Source of the DNA: Ichthyophis bannanicus
Lineage: Eukaryota; Chordata; Amphibia; Gymnophiona; Ichthyophiidae
DNA length: 64,000 bases
Reading direction: 5' to 3'
NCBI GenBank assembly: GCA_033557465.1
Contig: CM066032.1
Span: forward strand, 54,844,955 to 54,908,954
This document shows positions 9,538 to 19,854 of the stretch, piece after piece. The notes under the pieces were generated by a model, which made no database searches, was not told the origin of the DNA, and worked only from the letters and a program-made list of their open reading frames with translations. The stretch's first letter is position 1. Each line of letters starts with the position of its first letter. Position numbers and translations under genes: made by a program.

Positions 9538-11216
9538 TTTCATCATCGCTCCCACTACTATGTTTTATTAATGTATTTTTTCAAAAAGATTTTCAACTCT
9601 ATTTCAGTCTTTCATAGTCTCCAAAAATCCATTTCAATGTAATTGCCAAAACCTATCTTAAAGTTGATGAATATACAGTCAATAATCAATGTCCATTTCC
9701 ACTCTCATGTTCCAAAAATTCCTCTTCTATTCTCCGACCATAGCCAATGATTTTTCACCATCGTTCAGGTGTCCTCAGGAATTTCTACCATTCAAAAACA
9801 GGAGTTGCCATTGAGCAGCACTATGGACTGGGCATTCCCTGAAACGCTATACCCGCCATGTTACCATCAACAAAACATGGCCGACTCCAACAAAATATGC
9901 CATGCATGTGGCAATTATATAATTAAATAAAGAACCTTTATGATATAAAAACAGAAAGATAAATTTAATTCCTGCAGTTTTTATGAACGTCATAGTTATT
10001 TTTTGCAGGAGTAAAGCATGCCAGTATTTCACAAAGTAAGGCAGTAATAACAAAGTCTTAAGAAAGGTCAAAGATCTATGTTATGTAAAACTAATGAAGT
10101 CCTAATAAAAGCTAATAACCAAAAATATCACATGGGTTGGCTCACACGTAACAATTACAAAAGTAAATCTCTTGATCTGACCAAAGGCCAAAAAAGAATT
10201 ACAGCCATACAATCTCTTGGGCTGAAGATGCAAAGGCAGGCTCCATGGTCAGAAAGGAATTGTGCCGCATGGGTAGAGCAGTTTATAAAGTGGCCTTTTT
10301 CCTGAATGCTGAATACACATTAAGTGTTATTGGGAGTTCTTAATGCATGTTAACTTCATCAACACTCATTAAAACCTTTAGTAAAAGGGCCCCAAAGTGG
10401 TATTAAAGTAAAGTTATTCTGGCAGGCTCCAGCATCTGCTGTAATGTGAGTCACCATCAGTCAACATGTCAGACTCAAGAGGCTTACAAGGGGGGAGACT
10501 GGTATAAGGCTTGTTTGTTCAGACAATGCCTGCAATAAAGAATAATGGCAAAAGAACAGTCAGGCACAGGTCTGAGCACAAGGGAAAAGTAAAACACCAA
10601 AAGCCCCTTCTTTCCTTCTGGTTCAAATATCTTAGAAGGGTCTCTCTGTTCTTATTAGTTCCTCAAGTGGGCAAGACTTTGCCATTCCAATTGGCTGGCC
10701 CAGAGCCTACCGTCACCTGCGGATGAATCAGAAATCTGCCAGCCTAGTGCAGGTTGCCACTGGCGATAAGAGACAGGAGGTACCGAGGGTGATGTCTTGT
10801 TTTCCAGCACTGGTTCCAGGCTGGTTTGCATTCTGAGGGTCCTCAGAGCGGGTCCCATGACAGAAAATGTTGGAGATCCTACTTCTCTGCAAGTAGACAG
10901 CAGGAAAACAATGAACAAAGCCTCTATCAGTAATGCACATACAATCAGCTGATAATTTCTGCAGAGTCAAGTCCATAGTCCTCGGTGCGGAGTCCATTCA
11001 GTTTGTTTCATGTGGCCCCAGACAGGATGTATAGGCTGTGATCTTACATAGTGCAACATGCTCCAGGTTGATATTTTTCTTGATTTTTCTGTTTATCAAG
11101 GAATTTCTGATGTCACATTTTTCGTCTTCTCTCTCCACATGCTCCATGAAGCCTTCCAAGTGAAAGTTATCACTTTAATGTGGTTCAGAATCCAGTTCCT
11201 CCCATGTCCGTCTTAG
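9538..11216. other. Unclassified DNA upstream of host exons
   Basis: I see no coding similarity. A MITE-like end 'cctttagtaaaagggccc' occurs near 10377, but I find no clear partner. The rest may be intronic for the gene whose terminal exons begin near 11217. Confidence 0.35.
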
Positions 11217-11358
11217 AACTGGCATTACAGCGGGCAACCTCACAGTATGGCACTACACTGAAGGAGCTAATGAAGAAGGGTCTGTCTATGACTGTACTGT
11301 CTGATCACTACTGGTCGGCTCTGAGCAATGGATGGGAGAGCAGCTCCTCCACAATCAG
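11217..11358 (+). CDS. Candidate host-gene exon A (unknown product)
   Basis: An open stretch encodes QRATSQYGTTLKELMKKG and DHYWSALSNGWESSSS. A pyrimidine-rich acceptor ('cctcccatgtccgtcttag') precedes 11217, and a GT donor follows ...ATCAG at 11358. Alternative acceptors lie at 11187 and 11195, and the frame is open upstream to a TGA near 11144. The exon ends in phase 2 (AG) and joins the exon at 11853 to make an Arg codon. I do not recognise the protein. It lacks repeats and element similarity, unlike almost everything else in the window. Upstream exons, if any, were not found. Confidence 0.55.
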
Positions 11359-11852
11359 GTGACTGTTGTCCCCCTCCCTCTCTTTCTGGTCCTCCATCCC
11401 TCTTCTCTCAAACCTTCATTCATTGTTCACCCATTCAGCTCTCTCCATCTTGAATTCTTGACTCCATTCACTCCTCTCTCTCTCCTTCCATCTCCCCCAT
11501 TCCTCCATCCATGCACTCATACCTTCACCTGCTCCTCATTCCCCAGACATTCACTTTCAATCAGTCCACTTACTGTTCCCCATTTCTATGATCATGGGTA
11601 AAGCTTGGCCAGCTTTTGCCGCAGGTGGCTAATCGGGTTGCGGTGCCCAGTTAGCGACTGTCAGCAGCCCCAGAATGCCCACAACATGCCCGAAGCTAAG
11701 TGATTAGCATAGAGGCATGTAGGGGCATTAGTCGGGGATATTCAGTGCCACTAACCGTGTCTATAAACCATGCAAATGGCTTTCAGTATCGGGCCCTCCC
11801 TGTTTAATGAGCAATAGGGTTGGTACTGACCGGGTCTCATTTCTTTTTCTAG

Positions 11853-11959
11853 ATCATATATCGCTGATCAGATTGTGAAACAAAACTGGGAAAAAGCCCT
11901 GAAGCTCTCTCTGATCAGCACTCATCCAAAGGCCTCAGAAAACCTCAGAGAAGATGCAG
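11853..11959 (+). CDS. Candidate host-gene exon B (unknown product)
   Basis: The acceptor is 'catttctttttctag' and the donor is 'gcag' followed by gtacag. The exon encodes SYIADQIVKQNWEKALKLS and a short Lys/Glu-rich end, probably helical. It enters in phase 2 and leaves in phase 1, so it fits both neighbours without a stop. The phase agreement across three exons is the main evidence that this is a real spliced gene and not chance ORFs. Confidence 0.6.
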
Positions 11960-11984
11960 GTACAGTGCCCTACACACTTACATA

Positions 11985-12030
11985 GTAACACAGTAGATGA
12001 CGGCAGTGGCCACTGACAACTAGGTCAGCA
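11985..12030 (-). mobile_element. CR1-type 3' end fragment
   Basis: The string 'acatagtaacacagtagatgacggcag' resembles the reverse complement of the CR1 3' ends at 12.9 and 50.9 kb. It is only a few tens of bases long and lies in the intron between exons B and C. Confidence 0.35.
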
Positions 12031-12506
12031 GTAATACCGCAAGAATACACGAAGGGTCAGAGCTGCCATTTTACATCCTTGCAGCAACGGGGCAGGACCA
12101 AGTGGAGATCGCTTTTGCCCCCTGCATTAGGCACCAGGGATTATTCCAGGGGAAGTTCATGAGGGGTTGGCTTCTGCTGTGCCTTGGAGGGTGGGGGTTT
12201 GATCCAGGAGGTGGGAGTTTCTGGTGGCCAGCCTTTTATGCAATTTATGCAATTTATTACATCGGAAGGGTGATGGGGAGACTATCAGGTGAAGGATCTG
12301 AGGTGAGACTTCTACTGAAGGGGGGGTGGGATCAGGCGGTTAAGAAGGCGGTTCACTGGATACTTGCACAGAGGAGAAAGGGCTAAGAACTGTCAGTAGT
12401 ATTTGCCATTGATGCTAGTGTTGGGCCACTGGGCCCTGCATTATTCTCTGCCACTGCATATAAAGCAGGGCTCATGCGGTCAGTTTCTGGCACACCCCCT
12501 GCATTT

Positions 12507-12908
12507 ATGAGGACAGACTGAAGGATCTTAATATATACACCTTAGAGGAAAGGCGGGATAGAGGTGATATGATTGAGATGTTTAAATACCTCCGTGGCAT
12601 AAATGTTCAGGGAGAGAGCCTCTTTCAATTGAAAGCAAGTTCTGCTATGAGGGGACATGGGATGAGGGTGAAGGGAGATAGATTCAGGAGTGATATGCGG
12701 AAATATTTCTTTACGGAAAGAGTGGTGGATCCGTGGAATAGTCTCCCAGTGGAGGTGGTAGAGATGAGGATAGTAACTGAATTCAAAAAAGCATGGGACA
12801 AACACAGAGGATCTCTAAAGGTAAAAAGTGGACTGTTGTAGTTGTTGATATGGAAGGACAGACTAGATAGGCCATGTGGTCTTTTTCTGTCATCATGTTT
12901 CTATGTTA
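12507..12908 (+). mobile_element. CR1 3' fragment, subfamily 2
   Basis: This 5'-truncated CR1 encodes the RT C-terminal region (LEERRDRGDMIEMFKYLRG, then WNSLPVEVVEMR and KAWDKHRGS). It then has a 3' UTR 'ggacagactagataggccat' and ends near 'catgtttctatgttact', the 8-bp-type CR1 tail. It is nearly identical over its length to the minus-strand copy at 55.2-55.97 kb. It sits in the last intron of the candidate gene. Confidence 0.85.
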
Positions 12909-13225
12909 CTATTACTACTTATCATTTCTACGTAGTGCTGTACATACACATGCAAGACAGTCACATTTCTGTATGCTTACCGCCTTTTCCAAGTGTGCCA
13001 AGCAGCACCTGCTCAGTAGCTTACACTCTTCCCAAGAACAAGACAAAGAGGGCACTAGGGTAGAACTAAAGGACATGGTGTTAAACAGTTGAAAACGGGA
13101 GTCAGGATCCAAAATTGACTTTGAAGAGCTGGGTTTTTAGGCTAGATTTGAATAGGACTAGAGATGGAACCTGACTTACTACACAGGCTTTGTAAGTGCA
13201 AACACTTTACAGCACTTCAGTAAAA

Positions 13226-13890
13226 AGATCCCCCCAGTGTGATACAGTCTGCGTAGTACGAAGATCCCCCAGTGTGATACAGTCTGCATAGTACGAAGAT
13301 CCCCCAGTGTGATACAGTCTGCATAGTACGAAGATCCCCCCAGTGTGATACAGTCTGCGTAGTACGAAGATCCCCCCAGTGTGATACAGTCTGCGTAGTA
13401 CGAAGATCCCCCAGTGTGATACAGTCTGCATAGTACGAAGATCCCCCCAGTGTGATACAGTCTGCGTAGTACAAAGATCCCCCCAGTGTGATACAGTCTG
13501 CGTAGTACAAAGATCCCTCGGTGTGATACAGTCTGCGTAGTACAAAGATCCCCCAGTGTGATACAGTCTGCGTAGTACAAAGATCCCCCCAGTGTGATAC
13601 AGTCTGTGTAGTACAAAGATACCCCAGTGTGATACAGTCTGCGTAGTACGAAGATCCCCCAGTGTGATACAGTCTGCGTAGTACAAAGATCCCCCAGTAC
13701 GATACAGTCTGCGTAGTACGAAGATCCCCCAGTGTGATACAGTCTGCATAGTACGAAGATCCCCCCAGTGTGATACAGTCTGCGTAGTACAAAGATCCTC
13801 CAGTGTGATACAGTCTGCGTAGTACGAAGATCCTCCAGTGTGATACAGTCTGCGTAGTACGAAGATCCCCCCAGTGTAATATAGTCTGCG
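13226..13890. repeat. 35/36-bp minisatellite in the last intron
   Basis: About 19 tandem units of 35-36 bp share the core 'cagtgtgatacagtctgcg'. Length changes come mainly from five versus six C in the 'agatcccccc' part. Units differ by a few transitions (gcgtagtac/gcatagtac, acga/acaa). The minus strand is free of stops in all three frames over hundreds of bases. That is a consequence of the unit sequence and not a gene. The array ends about 30 bases before the acceptor of exon C. Confidence 0.95.
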
Positions 13891-13922
13891 TCACTAATCC
13901 TAATCTCTTTTCCACCTCCCAG

Positions 13923-14158
13923 GGCTGGAATCTGTTGCCTCATGGCGCTGGGACCCAGAAGCCATGTCTGAGCAAGGGATGAATGCTTATTACCAGATGG
14001 GATTCTATTACATGGTGACCAAATATCGTGAGCTGAACATCATGGATGCAGAACAGATCTTCACACTATTCTTGTGGATTCAGGGCGAACAGTACCTGAA
14101 AAAAGATACTTCAGAGTACCAGGAGATCCTGAAGATCATAAAGACTGCAAAGGGATAG
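13923..14158 (+). CDS. Candidate host-gene terminal exon C (unknown product)
   Basis: The acceptor 'cttttccacctcccag' precedes 13923. The exon completes the Gly codon left by exon B and encodes SVASWRWDPEAM, MGFYYMVTKYRELN, AEQIFTLFLWIQGEQYLKK and a Lys-rich end before TAG at 14156-14158. Aromatic and Glu/Leu spacing suggests an alpha-helical domain (inference). I do not recognise the family. The gene could be functional: none of the three exons contains a stop or frameshift. The 3' UTR is not resolved; AATAAA occurs only far downstream (15349, 18636). Confidence 0.65.
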
Positions 14159-16144
14159 GACAGAGAGCTCCATGACCACAGAAGAAGACGCAGCACACTG
14201 AGACCATGTTTCACTCCAACTCTCCTCATTGGAATAATGCAGTATAGTAACGCTTCTGTTCTAGATACTAATGGAATGATTCAAGATGATGTTATACTGA
14301 TATGGGAACCCACACGGGCTGTTCTGACTGTTAGACATGTATGATTAATCTGCCTCTTAAGTAATTATGATGGACAATCTATAGCTAGCATGGCAGTGAC
14401 ATACACGTGTGTCGGAAGCGTACACGTAGTATGATCGCAACATTACAGTGTTTGGGAATCCCAAGCTTGGACATGTCTCGCCATGAGACACCCATGGAAA
14501 TGAGCTTTAGGAAAGCTGCCTGCTCTTGGTGTAAGTTTATAAAGGGCATGAACAGACACAACATTGGTTTATGCATTCAAGGGGGTTCTTACACAATTGC
14601 CCCTGCAGTGTATGCATGTACAAACTAGACACATGGGGGTCATTTTATAGCAGGGTGCCTGTTAAAATGTTCAAAACTGGGGCTATTTTATAAAGGCTCC
14701 AAGAACTATCCTAGTAGCTCAACAACTGCTCTCACAGAGTCACACCTCAGGGCAGTTATGCGCATGTGCTCGATGTGAGTACACAAAAGGTTTATAAAGT
14801 ATGTGTGTACCTTGTAGCTCTGCCCTTGCTCAACCCCAACTAGTCCTGAAAGCCTATTGGCAGACTGTATATTCACACATGTGTTTGTCAGCATGCATAT
14901 GTACACTTAGGCAATTATATAATGTTGATTTTCTGCAAATTATCCCCACAGCACTTACTTCTACGTAATACAGGGGCAATTTTACAAAAGGGTACCTGTG
15001 TGAAAAATCCAAAAATGTACCTATATTAAAGGCACCAGCAATATCCAAAATTATGGAGAGAATATATTTAAACATCAACTCCAACAAATAGTTAGTAAGG
15101 AGCATCAAAACTCTCACAACATTAGTGGAAGGTCCAAACATAGAAGGTAATTCTGCAAGGGGCGGCAGCTAGATTGTGTGTGAGTTTTCAGGTCATTAGG
15201 TGTAAAGTCTCGTTGGGTGCTATTTAGAAAGTATGCCCATTAACGCATATACATACGCACGTAAATCTAGGCGCTACTTATAGAATTTACCTCCTTAAAG
15301 TCTGAAAAGATCCCATCACTGGTTCATTGTTTTCTTTTATTAGAACTCAATAAATAGTCCATTTTAATATCACTTCATCATCTCCAAATATGTTTTTCTT
15401 CTTCAATTATGATTTAGTAAACCAGCAATCCTCCTGTAAAATATATAGAGAACTTCACTTACCTTAAATAGTAAAAAGCTTCCAGATAGCATCCAGAAAC
15501 GTCATGTGACAGGGAAGTGCTCTCAATACATTATATATTTTTATTTGGTCCATTTCTTTCAAACAGCTCTTTTTCTAATGGACTGCACTCTACATACAGT
15601 AGTAGCTCTACTTCATCACTGAGACTGCAAGATCTATTTCTATAACAGAAAAATGTGGCATCAGCATCTTAAAGATGTCACATGATCCGCCCAACCACTC
15701 AGTATTCAAACAGTGACTGCCATTCGACTTCCAGATTAAGTCTGTGCGGAGTAATTGTTTTAAAATGGAAAATCCACCAGAGTTCCCTATAGTTCAGAGT
15801 CCATCTTTATCTCCCCCACGCCAGTCATACTTAACATAATCTATAACTTCCCATCAGAAATCTTCAATTGTGGGTCCAAATTTAAGTCAATGTTCTAGCA
15901 AGGGAGCTCATTCAGTACTAATTACATTTGGCTTTTAAGTTCATCCAATCTCAATCTATCTTCCTCCTAAATGAATTGACAAGGTCACATGGTAATGTAT
16001 GTAACAACCATAGAATTACAGTCTGGAGTTGCATATTAAACACCCTCCTATCATTTGGATGAGTCCATTCGGGACCTTCCATGATTGCTTGTCTTTAAAG
16101 TAGCCCAGTTCTCCAAATGGATTAATATGTTTAAATTTCACCTG
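14159..16144. other. Unclassified, includes MITE-like segments
   Basis: Possible 3' UTR of the gene, then repeat-like DNA. The blocks 'gggggtcattttatag' (14635), 'ggggcaattttacaaaag' (about 14973) and 'ctacttatagaatttacc' (about 15272) look like ends of MITE-type elements with 'cattttata' termini, but pairs are not secure. AATAAA is at 15349. 15560-16140 has no stop-free coding frame and no recognised element. Confidence 0.35.
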
Positions 16145-17830
16145 TGTTACTTCACTTATGTTTCTTCCTCTTCGATATGCCAACACCTGCTCCTCTGATC
16201 CTACCCCCACCCGTCTCCTAAGCCCCATCTCTTCCACCATTGTCCCTTCCATCTCTTATATTCTCAACCTATCACTCTCTACTGCAACAGTCCCTGCAGA
16301 CTTCAAGCATGCTGTGGTCACACCTCTCTTCAAGAAACCCTCACTTGATCCCACCTGTCCTTCTCGACCCATCTCCCTCCTTCCCTTCATTTCTAAACTA
16401 CTTGAACGTGCGGTTCACCATCGCTGCCTCGACTTCCTCTCCTCTCATGCCCTCCTGGATCCTTTACAATCTGGCTTTCGTCCTTTACACTCTACTGAAA
16501 CAGCTCTTGCCACTTGCCAAAGTCTCCAGTGACTTGTTCCTGGCAAAATCCAAGGGCTTTTACTCTGTCCTCATCCTTCTTGACCTCTCTGCTGCTTTTT
16601 ACACTGTTGACCACAATCTTCTCCTCGATACAGTGTCTTCGCTTGGTTTTAAAGACTCTGTACTATCCTGGTTCACCTCCTATCTCTCCCATCGCTCTTT
16701 CAGTGTGCGTTCTGTTGGCTCCTCCTCCTCTGCTATCCCGCTCCCAGTTGGTGTACCCCAAAGATCTGTCTTGGGTCCGCTCTTTTTCTCTCTATATACA
16801 CAGTCCCTTGGTGCGTTTATCTCTTCCCATGGCTTTCAGTACCATCTGTATGCTGATGACTCCCAGATCTACCTCTCTACGCCTGAAATCTCTCCGGCAA
16901 TCCAGACCCGGATCTCTGCCTGCCTTTCTGACATTGCTGCCTGGATGTCTCACCCGCCGCTTGAAATTGAACATGGCCAAGACTGAACTTCTTATCTTCC
17001 CCACCAAAACCTCCCCCCCCCCTTCCTCCTTTCTCAGTCTCTGTGGATAACTCTGTACTCCTTCCTGTTTCCTCGGCCCGCAATCTTGTGGTTGTCTTTG
17101 ACTCCTCTCTCTCTTTCTCCACATACATCCATCTAATAGCTAAGACCTGCCATTTCTTTCTCTATAATATCAGCAAAATCCACCTTTCCTTTCTGAACAC
17201 ACTACTAAGACGGCTTATCCACTCCTTGATCACCTCCCGTCTTGAATTGTAACCTACTCCTTGCTGGTTTTCCTTTGAATCATCTCTCTCCCCTTCAATC
17301 TGTTCAACACTCTGCTGCGCAGCTAATCTTCCGCCAGCCTGGTCATGCCCATATTACTCCTCTTCTCAAGTCACTTCATTGGCTCCCTATCTGTTTCCGC
17401 ATCTAGTTCAAATGTCTCCTGCTGCTCCTTTCTTCTCTTATCTCTCCTTACAACCCCCCTCGGGAACTCCGCTCTTCTAGCAAACTGCTTCTATCTTTGC
17501 CCTTCTCTCGAACTGCTAACTCCAGATTTGCTCCTTTCAGCTTGCTGCACCTTACGCCTGGAACAAACTGCCTGTGTCTATACGTCAGGCACCTTCTCTA
17601 ACCCTCTTCAAATCCAGGCTGAAAACTCACCTCTTCGCTGCTGCTTTTGGATCTTGACTCACCTAATCTCCTTTTTCTTTCTGTCCCCCTTGTTTATCCC
17701 TGCCTACACCTTCTGTGTTTGTCTTGACTAGATTGTAAGCTCTGATGAGCAGGGAGTGTCTCTTACATGTCTGTGTAGAGCTGCGTATGACTTGTAGTGC
17801 TATACAAATGCTCAGTAGTAGTAGTAACAC
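16145..17830 (+). mobile_element. L2-clade LINE, 5' truncated (subfamily A)
   Basis: The element contains RT and 3' UTR only. The 3' end runs 'gattgtaagctctgatgag' to 'cttgtagtgctatacaaat' and (AGT)n at 17812-17826, an L2-type structure with a short trinucleotide tail. It lacks the endonuclease. A related tail-only copy is at 150-214. Confidence 0.8.
16158..17650 (+). pseudogene. L2 reverse transcriptase (broken)
   Basis: Frame fragments in order: [20 protein letters not shown] (about 16315), [18 protein letters not shown] (about 16578), [14 protein letters not shown] (about 16750) and the catalytic [13 protein letters not shown] (about 16840). The thumb is KTELLIFP, and the C-terminal region ends with ITPLLKSLHWLPI (about 17350). 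At least three frameshifts and a stop (TAG near 17405) break it. The Asp of the usual Ala-Phe-Asp block is Tyr here. RT would prime on nicked target DNA. Confidence 0.8.
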
Positions 17831-17850
17831 CGGGGATTCCATAAACACAC

Positions 17851-17997
17851 GGGGGCAGGTTTACTAAAGGTTCATGCGCATAAAGTAAAGTTAATGTGCC
17901 TTAAGTGTTGTAGTGGCCACAGAAATGGAGGGCAGTCACAGCACTTAAGGCGTGTTAACTTTACTTTACATGCGTTAACGTTTAGTAAACATGCCCC
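17851..17997. mobile_element. MITE-like hairpin (GGGGCATGTTTACTAAA ends)
   Basis: Near-complete inverted repeat: the left arm 'gggggcaggtttactaaa' through 'ccttaagtg' is complementary to 'cacttaagg' through 'tttagtaaacatgcccc'. About 147 bp, with a small central loop near 17920. No coding capacity. The same terminal motif occurs at 18683, 51421 and 55973. Confidence 0.75.
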
Positions 17998-18682
17998 ATT
18001 ATGTAATGTTAATATGTGCCAATGACGATAAATAATCTTAGCTGTTTGATTAAACAAAATAGCGTACAGCTGTATACCTTATAATCTTTTGTGCAAAAGT
18101 TGCTGTTATGTAAGCCTTCCGCACAATATCCTTAGGATAACCTCTCTGTGCAAATCTGTCTTTTAATAATCTGGCTTCATTTTTATAATCTGTCATCAAG
18201 GAACAAATCCTTTGCGTCCTTAAGAACAGGCTAGCCTTCAGTTTATGATGGTGATAACTCTGTGTTATAGTACAGTGCAATTAAATTCTCCAACTATATT
18301 AGAACCTTAGAACTGCACTTAGGATCACAGGGTTTCTCATGGTGGGAACATCTTGGTGGCTACATCTGAGAGGAAAGTCTTAGGTACACGAAGATCTCTC
18401 TGTGTAACACACAGTGAAATGTGGTTAGTTCTAGTCTGAGTCCTGATTTTTCCTTGGTGAATTGGTGACTGCTCAGACCTTCATATCTCCTGGGATTTGG
18501 AGTCATATTCGCATCTTTTCTCAGCTTGTTACAGATTTCTTCAGCCTTTGTAATGATCTGTGTGTGATGAGATTTTCCCTGTATTCCTGAATTGTTGGTG
18601 GCTGGAAATGTTACTGTCTCACAATCTGTAGATGTTTAATAAAGGTGAATCATTTCCTGCATGTGTGTTGTGTGTTACTGTT
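17998..18682. other. Unclassified, possible 3' UTR-like end
   Basis: No ORF or element recognised. AATAAA at about 18636 is followed by GT-rich sequence ('tgcatgtgtgttgtgtgtt'), which resembles a polyadenylation region on the plus strand. Linking it to the candidate gene would be speculation. Confidence 0.3.
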
Positions 18683-19307
18683 TGGGGTATGTTTACTAAA
18701 CCACAGTAAAGTCACAGGCATTAATGGCAGCGTTAAGGTGCCTGAAGCCATATAAGGCATTGGGCGAGTAGGGGGCGTCCCAGCATTAGGGCGCCTTGGG
18801 CCATTTAATGTGTGCTAACAGGACAATGTGTGGTAAGGTGACAAGCATGCACTTTAAAGCACGAAAACGCTGTAACCCAAACTCTGGATAGAGCACCAAG
18901 GAATGTCAATGTAAAGGTGATGGAAAGAAGGATAGGTGGGAGCTGATGGACCTGCCATATCAGTGGGCACCCTACATGGCAACCAGTAAAGTGGACAGAC
19001 ATGTGGGATGCACAGGGTGGTGTCAATGTAAAGTACTACAATGTCAGTGTGTGGCATAGGATGGAGAAGACGTGTCCCCCAGTGGAGCCAGAAGCGGCAG
19101 GAGGTTTGCAGCTACAGGAGGACAGAGTAGTAGTGGTGACGTGCAGATCAGGCACAGGAGAGGCGAGCGCAAAGAGCCAAAATGCGGATAAGAGTACCAG
19201 TGTAGGTCATGGAGTAGCAGCCTGCATAGGAAGACATGACTGTATACAGAGGCAGATAAATGGGCCGTAGGATGGATGGTGACTGAGGAGAGGGTGGTAT
19301 GGGCTGG
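18683..19307 (+). mobile_element. Repeat family M copy 1, left part
   Basis: It starts with a MITE-type end 'ggggtatgtttactaaa'. Several blocks are shared with 55.97-60.5 kb: 'ctggatagagcacc', 'tgtcccccagtgga', 'gcagatcaggcacagg' and 'tatgggctgg'. It is interrupted at 19308 by the hAT-type element and resumes at 25320. No protein is encoded in the part seen. It is probably a non-autonomous DNA transposon (inference). Confidence 0.65.
19300..19307. repeat. Left 8-bp target site duplication of hAT-type element
   Basis: TGGGCTGG here and at 25312-25319 flank terminal inverted repeats. The uninterrupted sequence 'tatgggctggtttcac' is seen in family M copy 2 near 60252. Confidence 0.85.
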
Positions 19308-19429
19308 CAGGGGCGGCCCAAGGGGGGTGCGGGGCCATGTGCAGAGACTCGGTGCGGGGCCTCATTTGCATAAGTGGCCTTATTTGCATAATGTTACCAT
19401 ACACTAACTTTTAGTAAACATGTCTCTTA

Positions 19430-19854
19430 ATGAGTGTATGGATAAAGAAAGACTAAAAGATTTCTACATTACTATAATCCAGTGCCAACCGCCGGGCACA
19501 TTAGGAACTACTACAAACGCTGCCCATTTAGAACCCATAGCAAACCCGCTGTATCCTGACAGCATTACCAGGACTCACAAAGCACCATACCCTAACTATC
19601 AAAAGGCAACACTGCAAATATTAAACCAATACATTTCAGAGAATACAGGGGAAAGAGAACAAGTGGCAATGTCAAATAGGAATTACATAAACAGAATACC
19701 TCAGCTCAGTTACACATGCAGAACATAGACCATCACCAAACAAAGAATCACAATTTAGAAACAGGAAGGCAATAATGAAACTGGGAACCCCAAAAGCCAA
19801 ACTTGGAATGTACAACAACACTGTAGAAATAAAACTATAAATTAATTTCCTCTT
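19430..19854. other. A-rich unclassified interval inside the hAT element
   Basis: A-rich DNA with no recognised coding similarity. A MITE-type end 'ttttagtaaacatgtctc' lies just upstream (about 19410), without a clear partner inside the hAT. Confidence 0.3.

Noticed and set aside
13226..13890. CRISPR-like array
   Set aside because: Units are contiguous without unique spacers, in vertebrate DNA.
13179..13943. Long minus-strand ORFs (254, 232 and 180 codons) over the 35-bp array
   Set aside because: They are translations of the minisatellite in three frames; the unit lacks stop trinucleotides on that strand. No gene signal.
15560..16140. Penelope-like element remnant
   Set aside because: The sequence looks repeat-like but I could not find a coherent RT or endonuclease block in any frame.
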